DNA from: Halomonas sp. MCCC 1A13316
GTDB lineage: Bacteria > Pseudomonadota > Gammaproteobacteria > Pseudomonadales > Halomonadaceae
Length of the DNA: 64,000 bases
NCBI RefSeq assembly: GCF_014931605.1
Contig: NZ_CP053382.1
Span: forward strand, 1,178,001 to 1,242,000
Direction: 5' to 3'
Shown: positions 19,237-27,393 of the stretch, piece by piece
Position numbering within the stretch: the first letter of the stretch is position 1
How the letters are laid out: each line of letters starts with the position of its first letter
Program-made: the position numbers and the translations under genes
Notes under the pieces: model-generated
The model's input: only the letters and a program-made list of their open reading frames with translations
What the model was told of the DNA's origin: nothing
Databases searched by the model: none

Positions 19237-19622
19237 GGAATCTCCCCCTTGCGCCGCATGCCGTCGATATTGACTCCCTCCATGCCGATCAGCTCGCCGC
19301 TCTCGGCGTCGAACTCGAACTCCACCACCTGGCCCTGGGGGCCGAGCATCTCCACCTCGTAGGTCACGCGGCCGTCGTCGCGCTCCAGCTCCACTTCGAG
19401 CACCTGCCCCGCGTAGCGCGCTTCGAGCCAGTCGAGAATCTCGGGCAGGGCGACCAGACGTCCACTGCGTACCGCTTCGTGGAGGTCGCGCCAGTGCTCG
19501 TCGGCCAGGGCAGGGCTCGCCGTCAGGCAGATGAGCGCCGACAGCAATAGGATGGGCAGTGCTCTTCGACCGGGCGCTGCGAGCCAGTGTGAAGGCAGTG
19601 ATCTAAGCAAGCGTATCGTCAT
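19233..19622 (-). CDS. PepSY-domain periplasmic protein, first gene of the two-component operon
   Basis: A 129-residue protein. ATG 19622 (MTIRLLRSLP) gives an N-terminal signal with the hydrophobic stretch LPILLLSALICLTAS and cleavage near PALA (about residue 40); the longer reading lacks this and runs through the promoter. The rest is one PepSY domain (ALPEILDWLEARYAGQVLEVELE, YEVEMLGPQGQVVEFEFD), a fold often linked to inhibition or sensing. The stop overlaps the regulator ATG by 4 bases. It probably modulates the kinase from the periplasm. Confidence 0.82.
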   Translation of the reverse strand: MTIRLLRSLPSHWLAAPGRRALPILLLSALICLTASPALADEHWRDLHEAVRSGRLVALPEILDWLEARYAGQVLEVELERDDGRVTYEVEMLGPQGQVVEFEFDAESGELIGMEGVNIDGMRRKGEIP

Positions 19623-19634
19623 GTCGCAAGGATG

Positions 19635-19701
19635 CCGAACTTGACATGAACACATCATGAACGTCGCCGTCAGCTTCGGGCAAGGCGGCCGCTGGTAAAA
19701 C
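19635..19701 (+). promoter_or_regulatory. Response-regulator-type direct repeats and -10 upstream of the first PepSY-like paralogue
   Basis: CCGAAC (19635), ATGAAC (19646) and ATGAAC (19657) recur at exactly 11-base intervals, the spacing used by OmpR/PhoB-family regulators. A -10-like TAAAAC starts at 19696, 39 bases after the last repeat. There is no -35 hexamer, which fits activator dependence. The same layout occurs before the second paralogue. The region lies between the divergent PepSY operon and the paralogue, so it could serve both. Confidence 0.6.
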
Positions 19702-19758
19702 TTGACCTGTACCCCGAACGGGGCACCTAGAACGTGACCATGAATGGAGAGACCACCC

Positions 19759-20232
19759 ATGAAACGCAAGATTATCCTGATCGGCTCCCTGGCCACCTTG
19801 ATGCTCGCTGGCACCACGGCGCAGGCCGACGATGGCAGTTTGGCGACGGATCGCCTCGATGAAGCGCTGGAGCATGCTGCATCCTTCGGCTTCCAGCACT
19901 ATCAAGAGATCGAGGCCAAGGGCCGCGACAGCGTTGAGATCGAGGGCTGGATCGACGACGAATGGCAGGCCGAGGTGCGCCTGTCGCTGGAGAGCGGCGA
20001 GACCCTCGAAGAAGAGCGCAAGCGCCGCGACGGCGGGGCCTGGGGCATGAGCGAGGATGATGTCCGTATGGCCATGGAAGCGGCGGTGGCTGAAGGACTG
20101 GCCGAGTTCGACGAGATCCAGGTCGACCGAGATGGCCGCATCGAGATCGAGGGTCGCGACGCCGACGGACGTGAGCTCGAGGTGCTTAGCCAGCAGGGCG
20201 AGAGCGGCGCGATCGACGTGGAGCGCGACTGA
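19759..20232 (+). CDS. Secreted PepSY-like protein, first of two tandem paralogues
   Basis: A 157-residue periplasmic protein. ATG 19759 (MKRKIILIGS) is chosen because GGAGA lies 8 bases upstream and a clean signal peptide follows, ending near TAQA (residue 23). The mature part is very acidic and carries two PepSY-like strands-and-helix units (RLDEALEHAASFGFQHYQEI, and AVAEGLAEFDEIQVDRDGRI). It is a tandem duplicate of the next gene, including its promoter. It faces a two-component operon whose first gene also encodes a PepSY protein. The function is unknown; a regulator target or feedback partner is likely. Confidence 0.78.
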   Translation: MKRKIILIGSLATLMLAGTTAQADDGSLATDRLDEALEHAASFGFQHYQEIEAKGRDSVEIEGWIDDEWQAEVRLSLESGETLEEERKRRDGGAWGMSEDDVRMAMEAAVAEGLAEFDEIQVDRDGRIEIEGRDADGRELEVLSQQGESGAIDVERD

Positions 20233-20302
20233 GCCGCTGCCTGCCGAGCCTCGCCCTGCCGGGTCACCTTGCACTTCGGTGACGAAGCCGTCCCATGCAT
20301 AT

Positions 20303-20358
20303 ATGAACCCGGTGTGAACGGCCCCGTCAGCTCGACGCAAGGTGGCAGGAGGTATAAC
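20303..20358 (+). promoter_or_regulatory. Matching direct repeats and -10 upstream of the second paralogue
   Basis: ATGAAC (20303) and GTGAAC (20314) are 11 bases apart, and the -10-like TATAAC begins at 20353, again 39 bases after the second repeat. Between them CCGTCAGCT, CAAGG and GGC are also conserved with the upstream paralogue's promoter. Conservation of spacing after duplication argues for function. Confidence 0.6.
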
Positions 20359-20388
20359 GAGAGAGTCACCACAACGGAGGCAAGTCCC

Positions 20389-20862
20389 ATGAAACTCAAG
20401 ATGATTGTGGCAGGTTCCTTGGCCACCCTGGCGCTGAGCGCCGCCGCGGTCCAGGCCGATAGCCAGCGTTTGCCGGTCGAGCGTCTGGACGAAGTGCTGC
20501 AGCAGGCCTCGGCCTTCGGTGTCCAGCACTACCAATCGATCAAAGTAAAGGGAGATGACAGCGTCGAGGTCGGAGGTTGGTTCGACGAGCAGTGGCGTGC
20601 CAGGGTCGGGCTGTCGCTCGCCGCCGGCGATTCCCGCGTGGATGAGCTCACGCGCCGCAAGGGAGGGGCCCGGGGCATGGCCAGTGGCGATATGCGCCTG
20701 GCGATGGATGCCGCGGTAGCCGAAGGACTGGCCGAGTTCGAGGAGGTCCAAGTCGACCGCGACGGCCGGATCGAGATCGAGGGCCGCGATGCCGACGGCC
20801 TTGAACTAGAGATTCACGCTCGACGGGACGAGGGCGGCATGCTTCAGGCGGCGCGCGACTGA
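20389..20862 (+). CDS. Secreted PepSY-like protein, second tandem paralogue
   Basis: A 157-residue protein, the same length as the preceding paralogue and similar throughout: signal peptide MKLKMIVAGSLATLALSAAA, then RLDEVLQQASAFGVQHYQSI, a basic-glycine linker, and the nearly identical VAEGLAEFEEVQVDRDGRI. The mature chain is less acidic than its twin, so the pair has begun to diverge. GGAGG lies 8 bases before ATG 20389. It is followed by a strong terminator. Periplasmic; role unknown, probably under the adjacent two-component system. Confidence 0.78.
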   Translation: MKLKMIVAGSLATLALSAAAVQADSQRLPVERLDEVLQQASAFGVQHYQSIKVKGDDSVEVGGWFDEQWRARVGLSLAAGDSRVDELTRRKGGARGMASGDMRLAMDAAVAEGLAEFEEVQVDRDGRIEIEGRDADGLELEIHARRDEGGMLQAARD

Positions 20863-20909
20863 GCCGCCGTCGCCGAGCTAGCCGGTCGCGCCTCATTCAC
20901 CCTCCCATT

Positions 20910-20944
20910 GCAAGGCCCGCCGCGCAGTCCGCGGCGGGCCTTGC
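20910..20944. terminator. Strong hairpin between convergent PepSY-like and eptA genes
   Basis: A perfect 15-bp stem (GCAAGGCCCGCCGCG / CGCGGCGGGCCTTGC) with a 5-base loop, located in the 105-base gap between two convergent genes. No long T-run on either strand, but its stability and position suggest a bidirectional terminator. Confidence 0.75.
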
Positions 20945-20967
20945 GCTTGCCCAGCGCACCGAAAGGT

Positions 20968-22686
20968 TCAACGTTCGCGGTCGGAGGCATCGAGCTGGAC
21001 GACGAATTCCGGCTCGAGGCGTCGGCAGTCCTGGGTGAAGTCAAGGCGAGCGTCGATCACGGAGCTCTCCACACCCAGCACGCCGAGCAGGGTATGAAAC
21101 AGGTGGTCATGGCTAACTGTTCGCTCAGCCTGGCGTGACAGGCATTCGGCATCGAGTCCGGCACCACGGTCGAAGCCTGGCGACGACCACCAGATCATGG
21201 GGACACGCGTCTGCTCGTCCGGTGCGATGGCATACGGCAGACCATGCAGGAAGATCCCGCCTTCCCCGAGTGACTCGCCGTGATCCGAGACGTAGAGCAG
21301 CGCCGAATCCAGAGAAGGCTGATGCTCCAAGGCCTCGATCATGGCGTCCAGCACGCTGTCCGTGTAGCGCACGGCATTGTCGTAGCTGTTCACGATGGAA
21401 TCACGCGTGCATTTCCCCAGGTCGGCTTCCTCGCAGGTCGGTGTGAAGGCGCGTTGCGTCGCGGGGTAGCGGTGAGAGTAGCTCGGGCCATGGTTGCCGA
21501 GCATATGCAGAACGATCACCGTATCCTCCTCGACACTGGCTGCCTGGCGCTCGAGTTCGTCGACCAGAACCTCGTCCAGGCAGGCACCGCTGCGACATTT
21601 CTCGGGATAATCTTCAGCAGAAGGGGTGCGACGTTCCACGCCATCGCAGACGCCCTTGCACCCCGACTGGTTATCTATCCAGACCACCCGGTAGCCAGCT
21701 CGTTGCAGGACATCCAGCACCGATTCATGGCTGAGAATGTACCGCTCGTTGTAATTGCCCCGGCCAAACGGAGAAAACATGCAGGGCAATGATACCGCCG
21801 TGCTGGTCCCGCAGCTGGAAACCCGAGGGAAGTTGACCAGTTTGCGCTCCGCCAGCTTCGGAGTGGTTTGGCGCGAGTAGCCGGAAAGCCCCCAGTTGGC
21901 GGCGCGCACGGTCTCGCCCACCACCAGCACCATCAGGCGCGGCGCCCCGGTCGCGCTTGGCTGGCGCCGGGCATCTTCGCCGATGGGCAGCCGCTCGCTG
22001 GGCAGCGGGTCGTCGGCTGCGAGAACCTGCCCGGTCGAGACGATGGCGTTGCCCGGCGTGACCAGGAAGCGCAACTCATGTTGGTTGCGCATCAACGATG
22101 ACACGCTCTGGAACGAGAGCAGCAGTGCCACGACCAGGACGGCGATAGCACCGGTCAGCCACAGCAGCGACATGCCCAGGCCGCGTTGCCAGGTGCGTTG
22201 CCGCAGTGGCCAGAGCCACAGCAACGCCATCGGCAGTGCCGCATAGAGCGCCATATACGTGGCGAGCCCCGGGGTCAGCAGTTCGGTAGCCTCACGGGTA
22301 TCGGTCTGCACGAGGTTGTCGATCATGTGGGTGTCGAAGTAGACCCCGTAGTGGCCGGTGAAGTAGCTGACCCCGGCGGCCAGCAGCAGCAGCGCCGAGA
22401 GCAGCGGCTTGACGGAGATGCGGTTAATGAATGGCAGGAAGACCATATAGTGCAGCAGGGTCAGGATCACGCCGTAGCCGATCACATGGCCCCAGTCGGC
22501 CAGGCCGGCGGGGGGCTCGGCGGCAAACGTCTCTGCCCAGAACCGCTGGTTGTAGAAGAACGTGAAGACCAGGCAGACCAGCAAGGTAAGCGCCTGGGGC
22601 GACAGGGCGGGCAGCCGTCGGCGCAGGGCGAGCTCGGCCCGGTGTGGGAGGGAAAGCGCTCGAGTCTTCATGGGGGCGGCTCGCAT
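20968..22686 (-). CDS. eptA: Phosphoethanolamine transferase (lipid A modification)
   Basis: A 572-residue inner-membrane enzyme with five N-terminal helices (to about residue 185) and a periplasmic alkaline-phosphatase-fold domain. The nucleophile threonine is in SSCGTSTAVSLPCMFS near 275; metal and substrate residues lie in HMLGNHGPSYSHRYP near 385 and VSDHGESLGEGGIFLHG near 460. Cysteines characteristic of EptA disulfides are present. It transfers phosphoethanolamine to lipid A, lowering cationic-peptide binding. ATG 22686 overlaps the PAP2 stop by one base (TGATG), so the two are coupled. Confidence 0.92.
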   Translation of the reverse strand: MRAAPMKTRALSLPHRAELALRRRLPALSPQALTLLVCLVFTFFYNQRFWAETFAAEPPAGLADWGHVIGYGVILTLLHYMVFLPFINRISVKPLLSALLLLAAGVSYFTGHYGVYFDTHMIDNLVQTDTREATELLTPGLATYMALYAALPMALLWLWPLRQRTWQRGLGMSLLWLTGAIAVLVVALLLSFQSVSSLMRNQHELRFLVTPGNAIVSTGQVLAADDPLPSERLPIGEDARRQPSATGAPRLMVLVVGETVRAANWGLSGYSRQTTPKLAERKLVNFPRVSSCGTSTAVSLPCMFSPFGRGNYNERYILSHESVLDVLQRAGYRVVWIDNQSGCKGVCDGVERRTPSAEDYPEKCRSGACLDEVLVDELERQAASVEEDTVIVLHMLGNHGPSYSHRYPATQRAFTPTCEEADLGKCTRDSIVNSYDNAVRYTDSVLDAMIEALEHQPSLDSALLYVSDHGESLGEGGIFLHGLPYAIAPDEQTRVPMIWWSSPGFDRGAGLDAECLSRQAERTVSHDHLFHTLLGVLGVESSVIDARLDFTQDCRRLEPEFVVQLDASDRER

Positions 22687-23450
22687 CAGGCGCCCTCCGG
22701 TAGGGACGCTGCGATTGGCTGCTCCGGTACGAGCAGCCAGCCTGCCAGTGCCACGCTGATCGTCCAGCACAGCATCAACGTCCATAGATCATGGGACAGG
22801 AAGTGAGCGCCTCGTAGCTGCTGGGCAACGCCGAAGAGGAGCCCCAGCCCCAAGCCGATGGTCAGGCCGGCCCAGCGCAGGCGGGGTAGGGTGAAGGAGA
22901 AAAAGAAGTACAGTGCCACCCAGGCATAGCCGGCACTGGCGTGACCGGCGGGAAAGCAGGCGGTATCCGGCAGGTCGGCGGGGCGAGCCTCGAGGAGCCC
23001 GATGAACGGCAGCTTGCCGCCATAGCGAGCCAGGTCCCAGGGGCATTCCATGGTCACCAACTGCTTGATCGCGGCGACCGAGAACGTCGCACTTGCCACG
23101 GCCAGGAACAGGTACCACAGCGCTCGGCGCCAGCGCAGTAGTTTCGGCGACACGTGACTGGCGAGCAGGGCCAATATCACCAGCCCGCCCAGCCACTGGC
23201 TCAACTGACGGCCGCCGCGATGCAGCCAGCCTTCCAGGAGAATATGTTCGCGCAGCGCCCAGTCGTCTCCTTGCCAGCGGTACAGGACGTCGGCGAGCCG
23301 AAAATCGAGTTCCAACCAGGCGATGGCCAGCACCAGGGCAAGGAAGCCGCACCAGCTCAACGCGAGCAGTTGCCAAGGCGTCAGTTGGCTGGTCTTGGCA
23401 GTGACGACCCTCGGGGCCGCATTGGAAGAAGGGGAAACGGAATCGGTCAT
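22686..23450 (-). CDS. PAP2-family membrane phosphatase, possible lipid A phosphatase
   Basis: A 254-residue protein with about six membrane segments. The three PAP2 motifs are present: KQLVTMECPWDL near 130, FPAGHASAGY near 168, and RGAHFLSHDLWT near 215 with catalytic histidines. Its direct coupling to eptA and placement downstream of a PmrAB-like pair suggest action on lipid A phosphates (LpxE/LpxT-like), though undecaprenyl pyrophosphate or PgpB-type substrates are possible. A PmrA-like box overlaps the end of the kinase gene just upstream. Confidence 0.85.
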   Translation of the reverse strand: MTDSVSPSSNAAPRVVTAKTSQLTPWQLLALSWCGFLALVLAIAWLELDFRLADVLYRWQGDDWALREHILLEGWLHRGGRQLSQWLGGLVILALLASHVSPKLLRWRRALWYLFLAVASATFSVAAIKQLVTMECPWDLARYGGKLPFIGLLEARPADLPDTACFPAGHASAGYAWVALYFFFSFTLPRLRWAGLTIGLGLGLLFGVAQQLRGAHFLSHDLWTLMLCWTISVALAGWLLVPEQPIAASLPEGA

Positions 23451-23496
23451 GGCAGGGCTTCTTGGTGGTTATCGACACCAAGGCTTACCTACCAAA

Positions 23497-23513
23497 CTTA
23501 ACGCGTGCTTAAG
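23497..23513 (-). promoter_or_regulatory. PmrA-like box upstream of PAP2-eptA
   Basis: On the minus strand CTTAAG-CACGC-GTTAAG, two half-sites 11 bases apart, matches the known PmrA consensus YTTAAK-N5-YTTAAK except for G in place of Y at the second site. It overlaps the TAA stop of the kinase gene and precedes the PAP2 ATG by 46 bases. Confidence 0.65.
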
Positions 23514-24909
23514 GCTGCGCTGGGGCTTGTCGATCGAGCGATCGCGGCAAGGTCGCCACGACGCGCAGGCCGCCGCCGGGCGCCTCCTGCAGCATGAGCT
23601 GTCCGCCATGCCGGGCCAGTAGGCGTTCGACGATGGACAGCCCCAGCCCCGCACCGGCCCCCGGACCGGCGCGACGAAAGCGCTCTGTGACGCGCTTGCG
23701 CTCCTCGATGGGGATACCCGGACCCTGATCGTCCACGCATATGCTCACCAGTCGTTCATCCACACCCAGGGCCACCGTGACGTGGCCGCCCCTCGGTGAG
23801 TGGCGCAGGGCATTGCCGACCAGATTCTGCACCAGGATACCTATGACGCCCGGTTCGGTCTGCAGCCGCCAATCGCTTCTATCGTCGGCTTCCAGCGTGA
23901 GTACCAACTCGTTCTCGCTAGTGAGTGGCGAAAGTTCGGCCAGCGCCTCCCGCACCTCGTGGAGCAGATGGGCCTGGCGCAACTCGGGCTGTGCCTCATC
24001 GGGGTCCAGGCGGGCGAGGGTAAGCAGTTGTGTCACCAGCCGTGTGGCTCGGGCCACCCCGGTGCGCAGTTCCGTCAATGCCTCGCGACGATCCTCGGCT
24101 GACTCGGCGGCCAGCGCGTTCTGGGCATGCAGGTCCAGCACCGCCAAGGGCGTGCGCAGCTCATGAGTGGCATCGGCGATGAACCGCTTTTCGCGCACCC
24201 GCAGCTCACGGATGCGCTCCAGCAGCCGGTTCAGCGCGCCGACGATAGTGTCGAGCTCGCGTGGCAGCGGATGCATGACCAGCGGCTGCAAGTTATGCGG
24301 ATCGCGGTGGCGTATCGCTTCGGCCAGGCGCGACAGTGGGCGCAGCCCCCGGCCGGTGGCCCACCACAGCAGCAGCGCCAGCAGCGGCAGGCCGATCAGG
24401 TCAGGCATCAAGGTGCGTAGAGCCACGGCGCGGGTCAGTTCGCCGCGCACGTCGCTGCGTTCGGCGACCATGACCCGGCGCGTCGAATCGGCCACGTCGA
24501 GCACGTAGACTCGCCAGTCGTCCCCGGCCACCCGGTTGTCGGTGTAGCCCGGGGGGCGATCGGTGAACGGTTGCTCCGGCGCGCTGACAGAGCGCAGCAG
24601 CAGGCGCTCCCCCTCCCAGATCTGAAACGCCAGCTTGCTTTCGTAGCGGTGACCGGCAAGACGCTTGTCCGACTGCTCGGCGCGCATCAGTGCCGCTTCG
24701 AGACTGTCGAGCAGGGCCTCACGCTGTCCGGTCGGCAGGGATACCTGCGCCACCCCCTCGAGCAGGCGGGCGTTCTGCGCCAGGCTGGCGTCGTAGGTTT
24801 CCTCGATCTCATGGGCGGCATAGAAATAGCTGACCAGCCCGATGGCCAGCATGCTGATGGCGAAGACCAGCAGGACCAGGCCCAAGGTTCGGCGGCGGAT
24901 CGAGGTCAT
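23509..24909 (-). CDS. Sensor histidine kinase (PmrB/QseC-like)
   Basis: A 466-residue kinase. ATG 24909 (MTSIRRRTLG) is chosen: it overlaps the regulator stop by 4 bases (ATGA). TM1 spans about 10-30, then a periplasmic domain of about 130 residues, TM2 near 160-178, HAMP, H-box FIADATHELRTPLAVL (His near 252), N-box NLVGNALRHSPRGG, and G-boxes DDQGPGIP and GAGLGLSIV. The layout and lipid A neighbours support a PmrB-like role sensing cationic peptides, metal or pH. The stop codon is embedded in a regulator box for the next genes. Confidence 0.9.
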   Translation of the reverse strand: MTSIRRRTLGLVLLVFAISMLAIGLVSYFYAAHEIEETYDASLAQNARLLEGVAQVSLPTGQREALLDSLEAALMRAEQSDKRLAGHRYESKLAFQIWEGERLLLRSVSAPEQPFTDRPPGYTDNRVAGDDWRVYVLDVADSTRRVMVAERSDVRGELTRAVALRTLMPDLIGLPLLALLLWWATGRGLRPLSRLAEAIRHRDPHNLQPLVMHPLPRELDTIVGALNRLLERIRELRVREKRFIADATHELRTPLAVLDLHAQNALAAESAEDRREALTELRTGVARATRLVTQLLTLARLDPDEAQPELRQAHLLHEVREALAELSPLTSENELVLTLEADDRSDWRLQTEPGVIGILVQNLVGNALRHSPRGGHVTVALGVDERLVSICVDDQGPGIPIEERKRVTERFRRAGPGAGAGLGLSIVERLLARHGGQLMLQEAPGGGLRVVATLPRSLDRQAPAQP

Positions 24910-25577
24910 GGCTCGCCCGCCTCGTCCATGACGTAGCCGATGCCGCGCACCGTGCGGATCATGCCCGGGAATAGCTTGCGGCGCAGATGGTGAACGTGGA
25001 CCTCGATGGCGTTGCTCTCGACGTCTTCTCCCCAACCGTAGACCAGTCGTGTCAGGGTATCGCGGGTGAAGACGCGCCCCGGATGGCTCATGAACTCATG
25101 CAGCAGGGTAAACTCGCGGCGCGACAGCACCACCGGCCGGCCGCGGTAGCTGACGCCAAGGGTGGCAGGATCGAGCCGGATCTCGCGACACTCCAGCACG
25201 GGGCTCGCCTGGCCCTGGCTGCGACGCAGCAGGGCGCGCAGACGTGCCTTGAGCTCGGCCACCTCGAAGGGTTTCACCAGATAATCGTCGGCGCCGGCAT
25301 CCAGGCCGGCGATGCGGTCGTCGACGGCATCCCGGGCGGTGAGCACCAGCACCGGCACCCGATTGCCCCGTCGGCGGGTGCTCTCCAGCACCCGCATGCC
25401 GTCGAGCCCCGGCAGGCCCAGGTCGAGGATCACGGCATCGAACGGCTCGTCGCCGTGCAGGGCGTTCAGGGCCGCGGTGCCGTCGGCCAGGTGATCGACG
25501 GTGTAGTGCTCGGGCTTGAGGGCCAGGCGGATGCCCGAGGCCAGGCTCGGATCATCCTCCACCAGCAGGATGCGCAT
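24906..25577 (-). CDS. OmpR-family response regulator (PmrA/QseB-like)
   Basis: A 223-residue regulator. ATG 25577 (MRILLVEDDPSLASG) is the natural start; the longer reading enters the upstream gene. Receiver: EDD at 7-9, Asp in VILDLGLPGLDG near 51, Thr in LTARDAVDD, Lys in LVKPFEVAE. DNA-binding wing: LSRREFTLLHEFMSH and AIEVHVHHLRRKLFPGMI, typical of PmrA/QseB/BasR. It overlaps the GT9 gene end by 26 bases and the kinase start by 4. Three PmrA-like boxes in the region mark likely targets. Confidence 0.92.
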   Translation of the reverse strand: MRILLVEDDPSLASGIRLALKPEHYTVDHLADGTAALNALHGDEPFDAVILDLGLPGLDGMRVLESTRRRGNRVPVLVLTARDAVDDRIAGLDAGADDYLVKPFEVAELKARLRALLRRSQGQASPVLECREIRLDPATLGVSYRGRPVVLSRREFTLLHEFMSHPGRVFTRDTLTRLVYGWGEDVESNAIEVHVHHLRRKLFPGMIRTVRGIGYVMDEAGEP

Positions 25578-26742
25578 GGAGGTTATCTCTTCCTCTGTCG
25601 TCATGGTAACGGTGCCGGGTTGCCCCGGTCTCGGGCTTGACCGGAACGTGGACCCGCTCCAGAGCAGGTTGGGCGGCCGGCACTGGGCAGCTCGACACCA
25701 GGTCGGCAACCGCCGTCGGCTCTGGCTGGAAAAGTACCAAATCGGCGGGCCCGCGGGGGGCGAATCTGCGTGAACCGGGAACATTGAGCAGCGCGACCAC
25801 AGGAACCTCCAGCGCCGCCGCCATGTGCATGGGGCCCGTATCCGGCGTGATCAGGCGTGGCAACTGGGCCAGTACGGCGGCGAATTCACGCAGCGGCAGG
25901 GGTGGCAGGATGCGGCCGTGGACACCCGAGGAGGACGTCAGAGCGGTGAGATATTGTGCCTCTTCCGGCCCCAGCAGTACCAGATAGGGCTGCCCGCGTG
26001 CGTTGAGCTCCTGCAACAGGGTCTGCCAGAAGGGGAGCGGCAGTCGCTTGTCCAGATGCCCGCCGATGAAGATGCCGACGGCGGTACCCGGCACCGACAG
26101 CCCGACCAGCGTTGCGGCGGCGGCGTTTCTCTCCTGCGTCGAAAGCGTAAGCCAAGGGCGCGGCCGGCACGCCAGGCCGAGTGAGGCCGCCAGACTGCTG
26201 GCCAGCTCGTGGGCGTGCTCGGGTGAGGGATCGTCTACCCAGTCATAGGTGCCTTCCAGTCGGCCGTGCTGGCCCAACGTGCGGCGGGCGCCGCAGAGCT
26301 GCGTAAACAGCCAACTGGTCAGCGAGCCTTCGCCGACCTGAATGGCAAGGTCATACTGGCGCCACCGCAGCGCAGCCAGCAAGCCGAACAGGCGCCAGGG
26401 CCTGAGCGGCATGTCGCGGCTCAAGGCATGGTAGTGCGCCAGCGGCATGTTCAGAAACAGGGCGCGGGTGGTGTCCGTTCCCAGGTAATCGACTTCGATG
26501 TGAGGGTGCTGCTCGGCGATGGCCTCGATGAGCCGGGCGCCGATAACGGCATTGCCGAGTCGGAAGTTGGGGCGTACCAGCAGTACGCGCCGCACTCCCT
26601 CCAGGGTGCTCGGGTTGGCTGGCCTCAAAGGGCCAGCGCGTCGGCTCAGTATTCGATAGAGAAAGGCCTTGGCACCCCTTTCCAGGCGCCTTCCCAGTTT
26701 GCGCATGGCTGGGTGGCGGCGCAGGGTGGTGAACGGGAACAT
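25552..26742 (-). CDS. GT9-family glycosyltransferase (heptosyltransferase-like)
   Basis: A 396-residue protein. ATG 26742 (MFPFTTLRRH) has AAGGAG 7 bases upstream. GT9 hallmarks are VLLVRPNFRLGNAVIGARLIE near residue 55, VGIFIGGHLDKRLP near 230 and ITPDTGPMHMAAALEVPVVAL near 310, the last being the ADP-heptose-binding region. It probably adds a sugar to LPS core at the cytoplasmic face. The C-terminal tail runs 26 bases into the regulator gene, giving a low-complexity end, so that tail may be non-functional. It heads the lipid A/LPS operon. Confidence 0.87.
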   Translation of the reverse strand: MFPFTTLRRHPAMRKLGRRLERGAKAFLYRILSRRAGPLRPANPSTLEGVRRVLLVRPNFRLGNAVIGARLIEAIAEQHPHIEVDYLGTDTTRALFLNMPLAHYHALSRDMPLRPWRLFGLLAALRWRQYDLAIQVGEGSLTSWLFTQLCGARRTLGQHGRLEGTYDWVDDPSPEHAHELASSLAASLGLACRPRPWLTLSTQERNAAAATLVGLSVPGTAVGIFIGGHLDKRLPLPFWQTLLQELNARGQPYLVLLGPEEAQYLTALTSSSGVHGRILPPLPLREFAAVLAQLPRLITPDTGPMHMAAALEVPVVALLNVPGSRRFAPRGPADLVLFQPEPTAVADLVSSCPVPAAQPALERVHVPVKPETGATRHRYHDDRGRDNLHAHPAGGG

Positions 26743-26788
26743 GCAGGCGCTCCTTGATAGGTTGACGCCTGCATTTTTCCCGTTCGGT

Positions 26789-26805
26789 CTTATCGCAACC
26801 TTAAG
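26789..26805 (-). promoter_or_regulatory. PmrA-like box upstream of the GT9-regulator-kinase genes
   Basis: On the minus strand CTTAAG-GTTGC-GATAAG shows two half-sites 11 bases apart, 47 bases before the GT9 start. The second half-site is the weakest of the three boxes found here. It suggests autoregulation of the two-component genes. Confidence 0.5.
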
Positions 26806-26824
26806 CAATCGCCTTGGCTGCCGT

Positions 26825-27346
26825 TCAGGCCATGCGCTTGAGGCTTCGCTCACCCAGCCACCACTGATGAGCGAGGGCGGCTATGACATGCCCGCCGATC
26901 ATTAGCCACATGAGATTGGCGAGTACCTCGTGAGTCTCTTCGGCGGCTTCCTCGAGCCACTCGATCTCGGGGCCAGCGGAGATCAGTGGGAGGCCGAAGA
27001 ACGCTACGCCGTGACCACTGCCCAAGGCGGTCAGCAGTCCACTCAACGGGATGGCAAGCAACAGGCCGTAGATTGCCAGGTGGCCGAGACGAGCAGCGCG
27101 GCGCCAGTGTACCGGCGGTGCCAGGCGACCATGGTTGTGCCAGCGCCAAGCCAGGCGGAAGGCGAGCAGTACGAGCAGCAATACCCCGATGCTCTTGTGC
27201 AGGCCCATCAGGTTGGACTTGCCGAGGTCTTCGAGGGCTTCCATCCACCAATCACTGGCAAGCATGAGCAGCACCAGCAAAGTCATGGTCCAGTGCAGGG
27301 TGCGGGAGACAAGGCCATAGCGGTTTTCAGTATCGAGCCAGTTCAT
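26825..27346 (-). CDS. Cytochrome b561 (CybB/YodB family)
   Basis: A 173-residue four-helix inner-membrane cytochrome b. Candidate haem ligands are His18 in RTLHWTM, His50 in GLHKSIGVLLLVL, and His in the last two helices (ETHEVLANLMWLMIGGHVIAALAHQWW). It carries electrons between the quinone pool and an acceptor, often superoxide or a periplasmic partner. It lies 82 bases upstream of the GT9 gene on the same strand and has its own PmrA-like box, so it may be co-regulated with lipid A modification genes. Confidence 0.9.
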   Translation of the reverse strand: MNWLDTENRYGLVSRTLHWTMTLLVLLMLASDWWMEALEDLGKSNLMGLHKSIGVLLLVLLAFRLAWRWHNHGRLAPPVHWRRAARLGHLAIYGLLLAIPLSGLLTALGSGHGVAFFGLPLISAGPEIEWLEEAAEETHEVLANLMWLMIGGHVIAALAHQWWLGERSLKRMA

Positions 27347-27393
27347 CGGTTCACTCCTTGGGTAGGGTACGTCCCCTTTCTACGCCTGCTTGC

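Noticed and set aside
19603..20751. 382-residue minus-strand reading across both PepSY-like paralogues
   Set aside because: It runs antisense through two genes with signal peptides and ribosome sites, and through their promoters.
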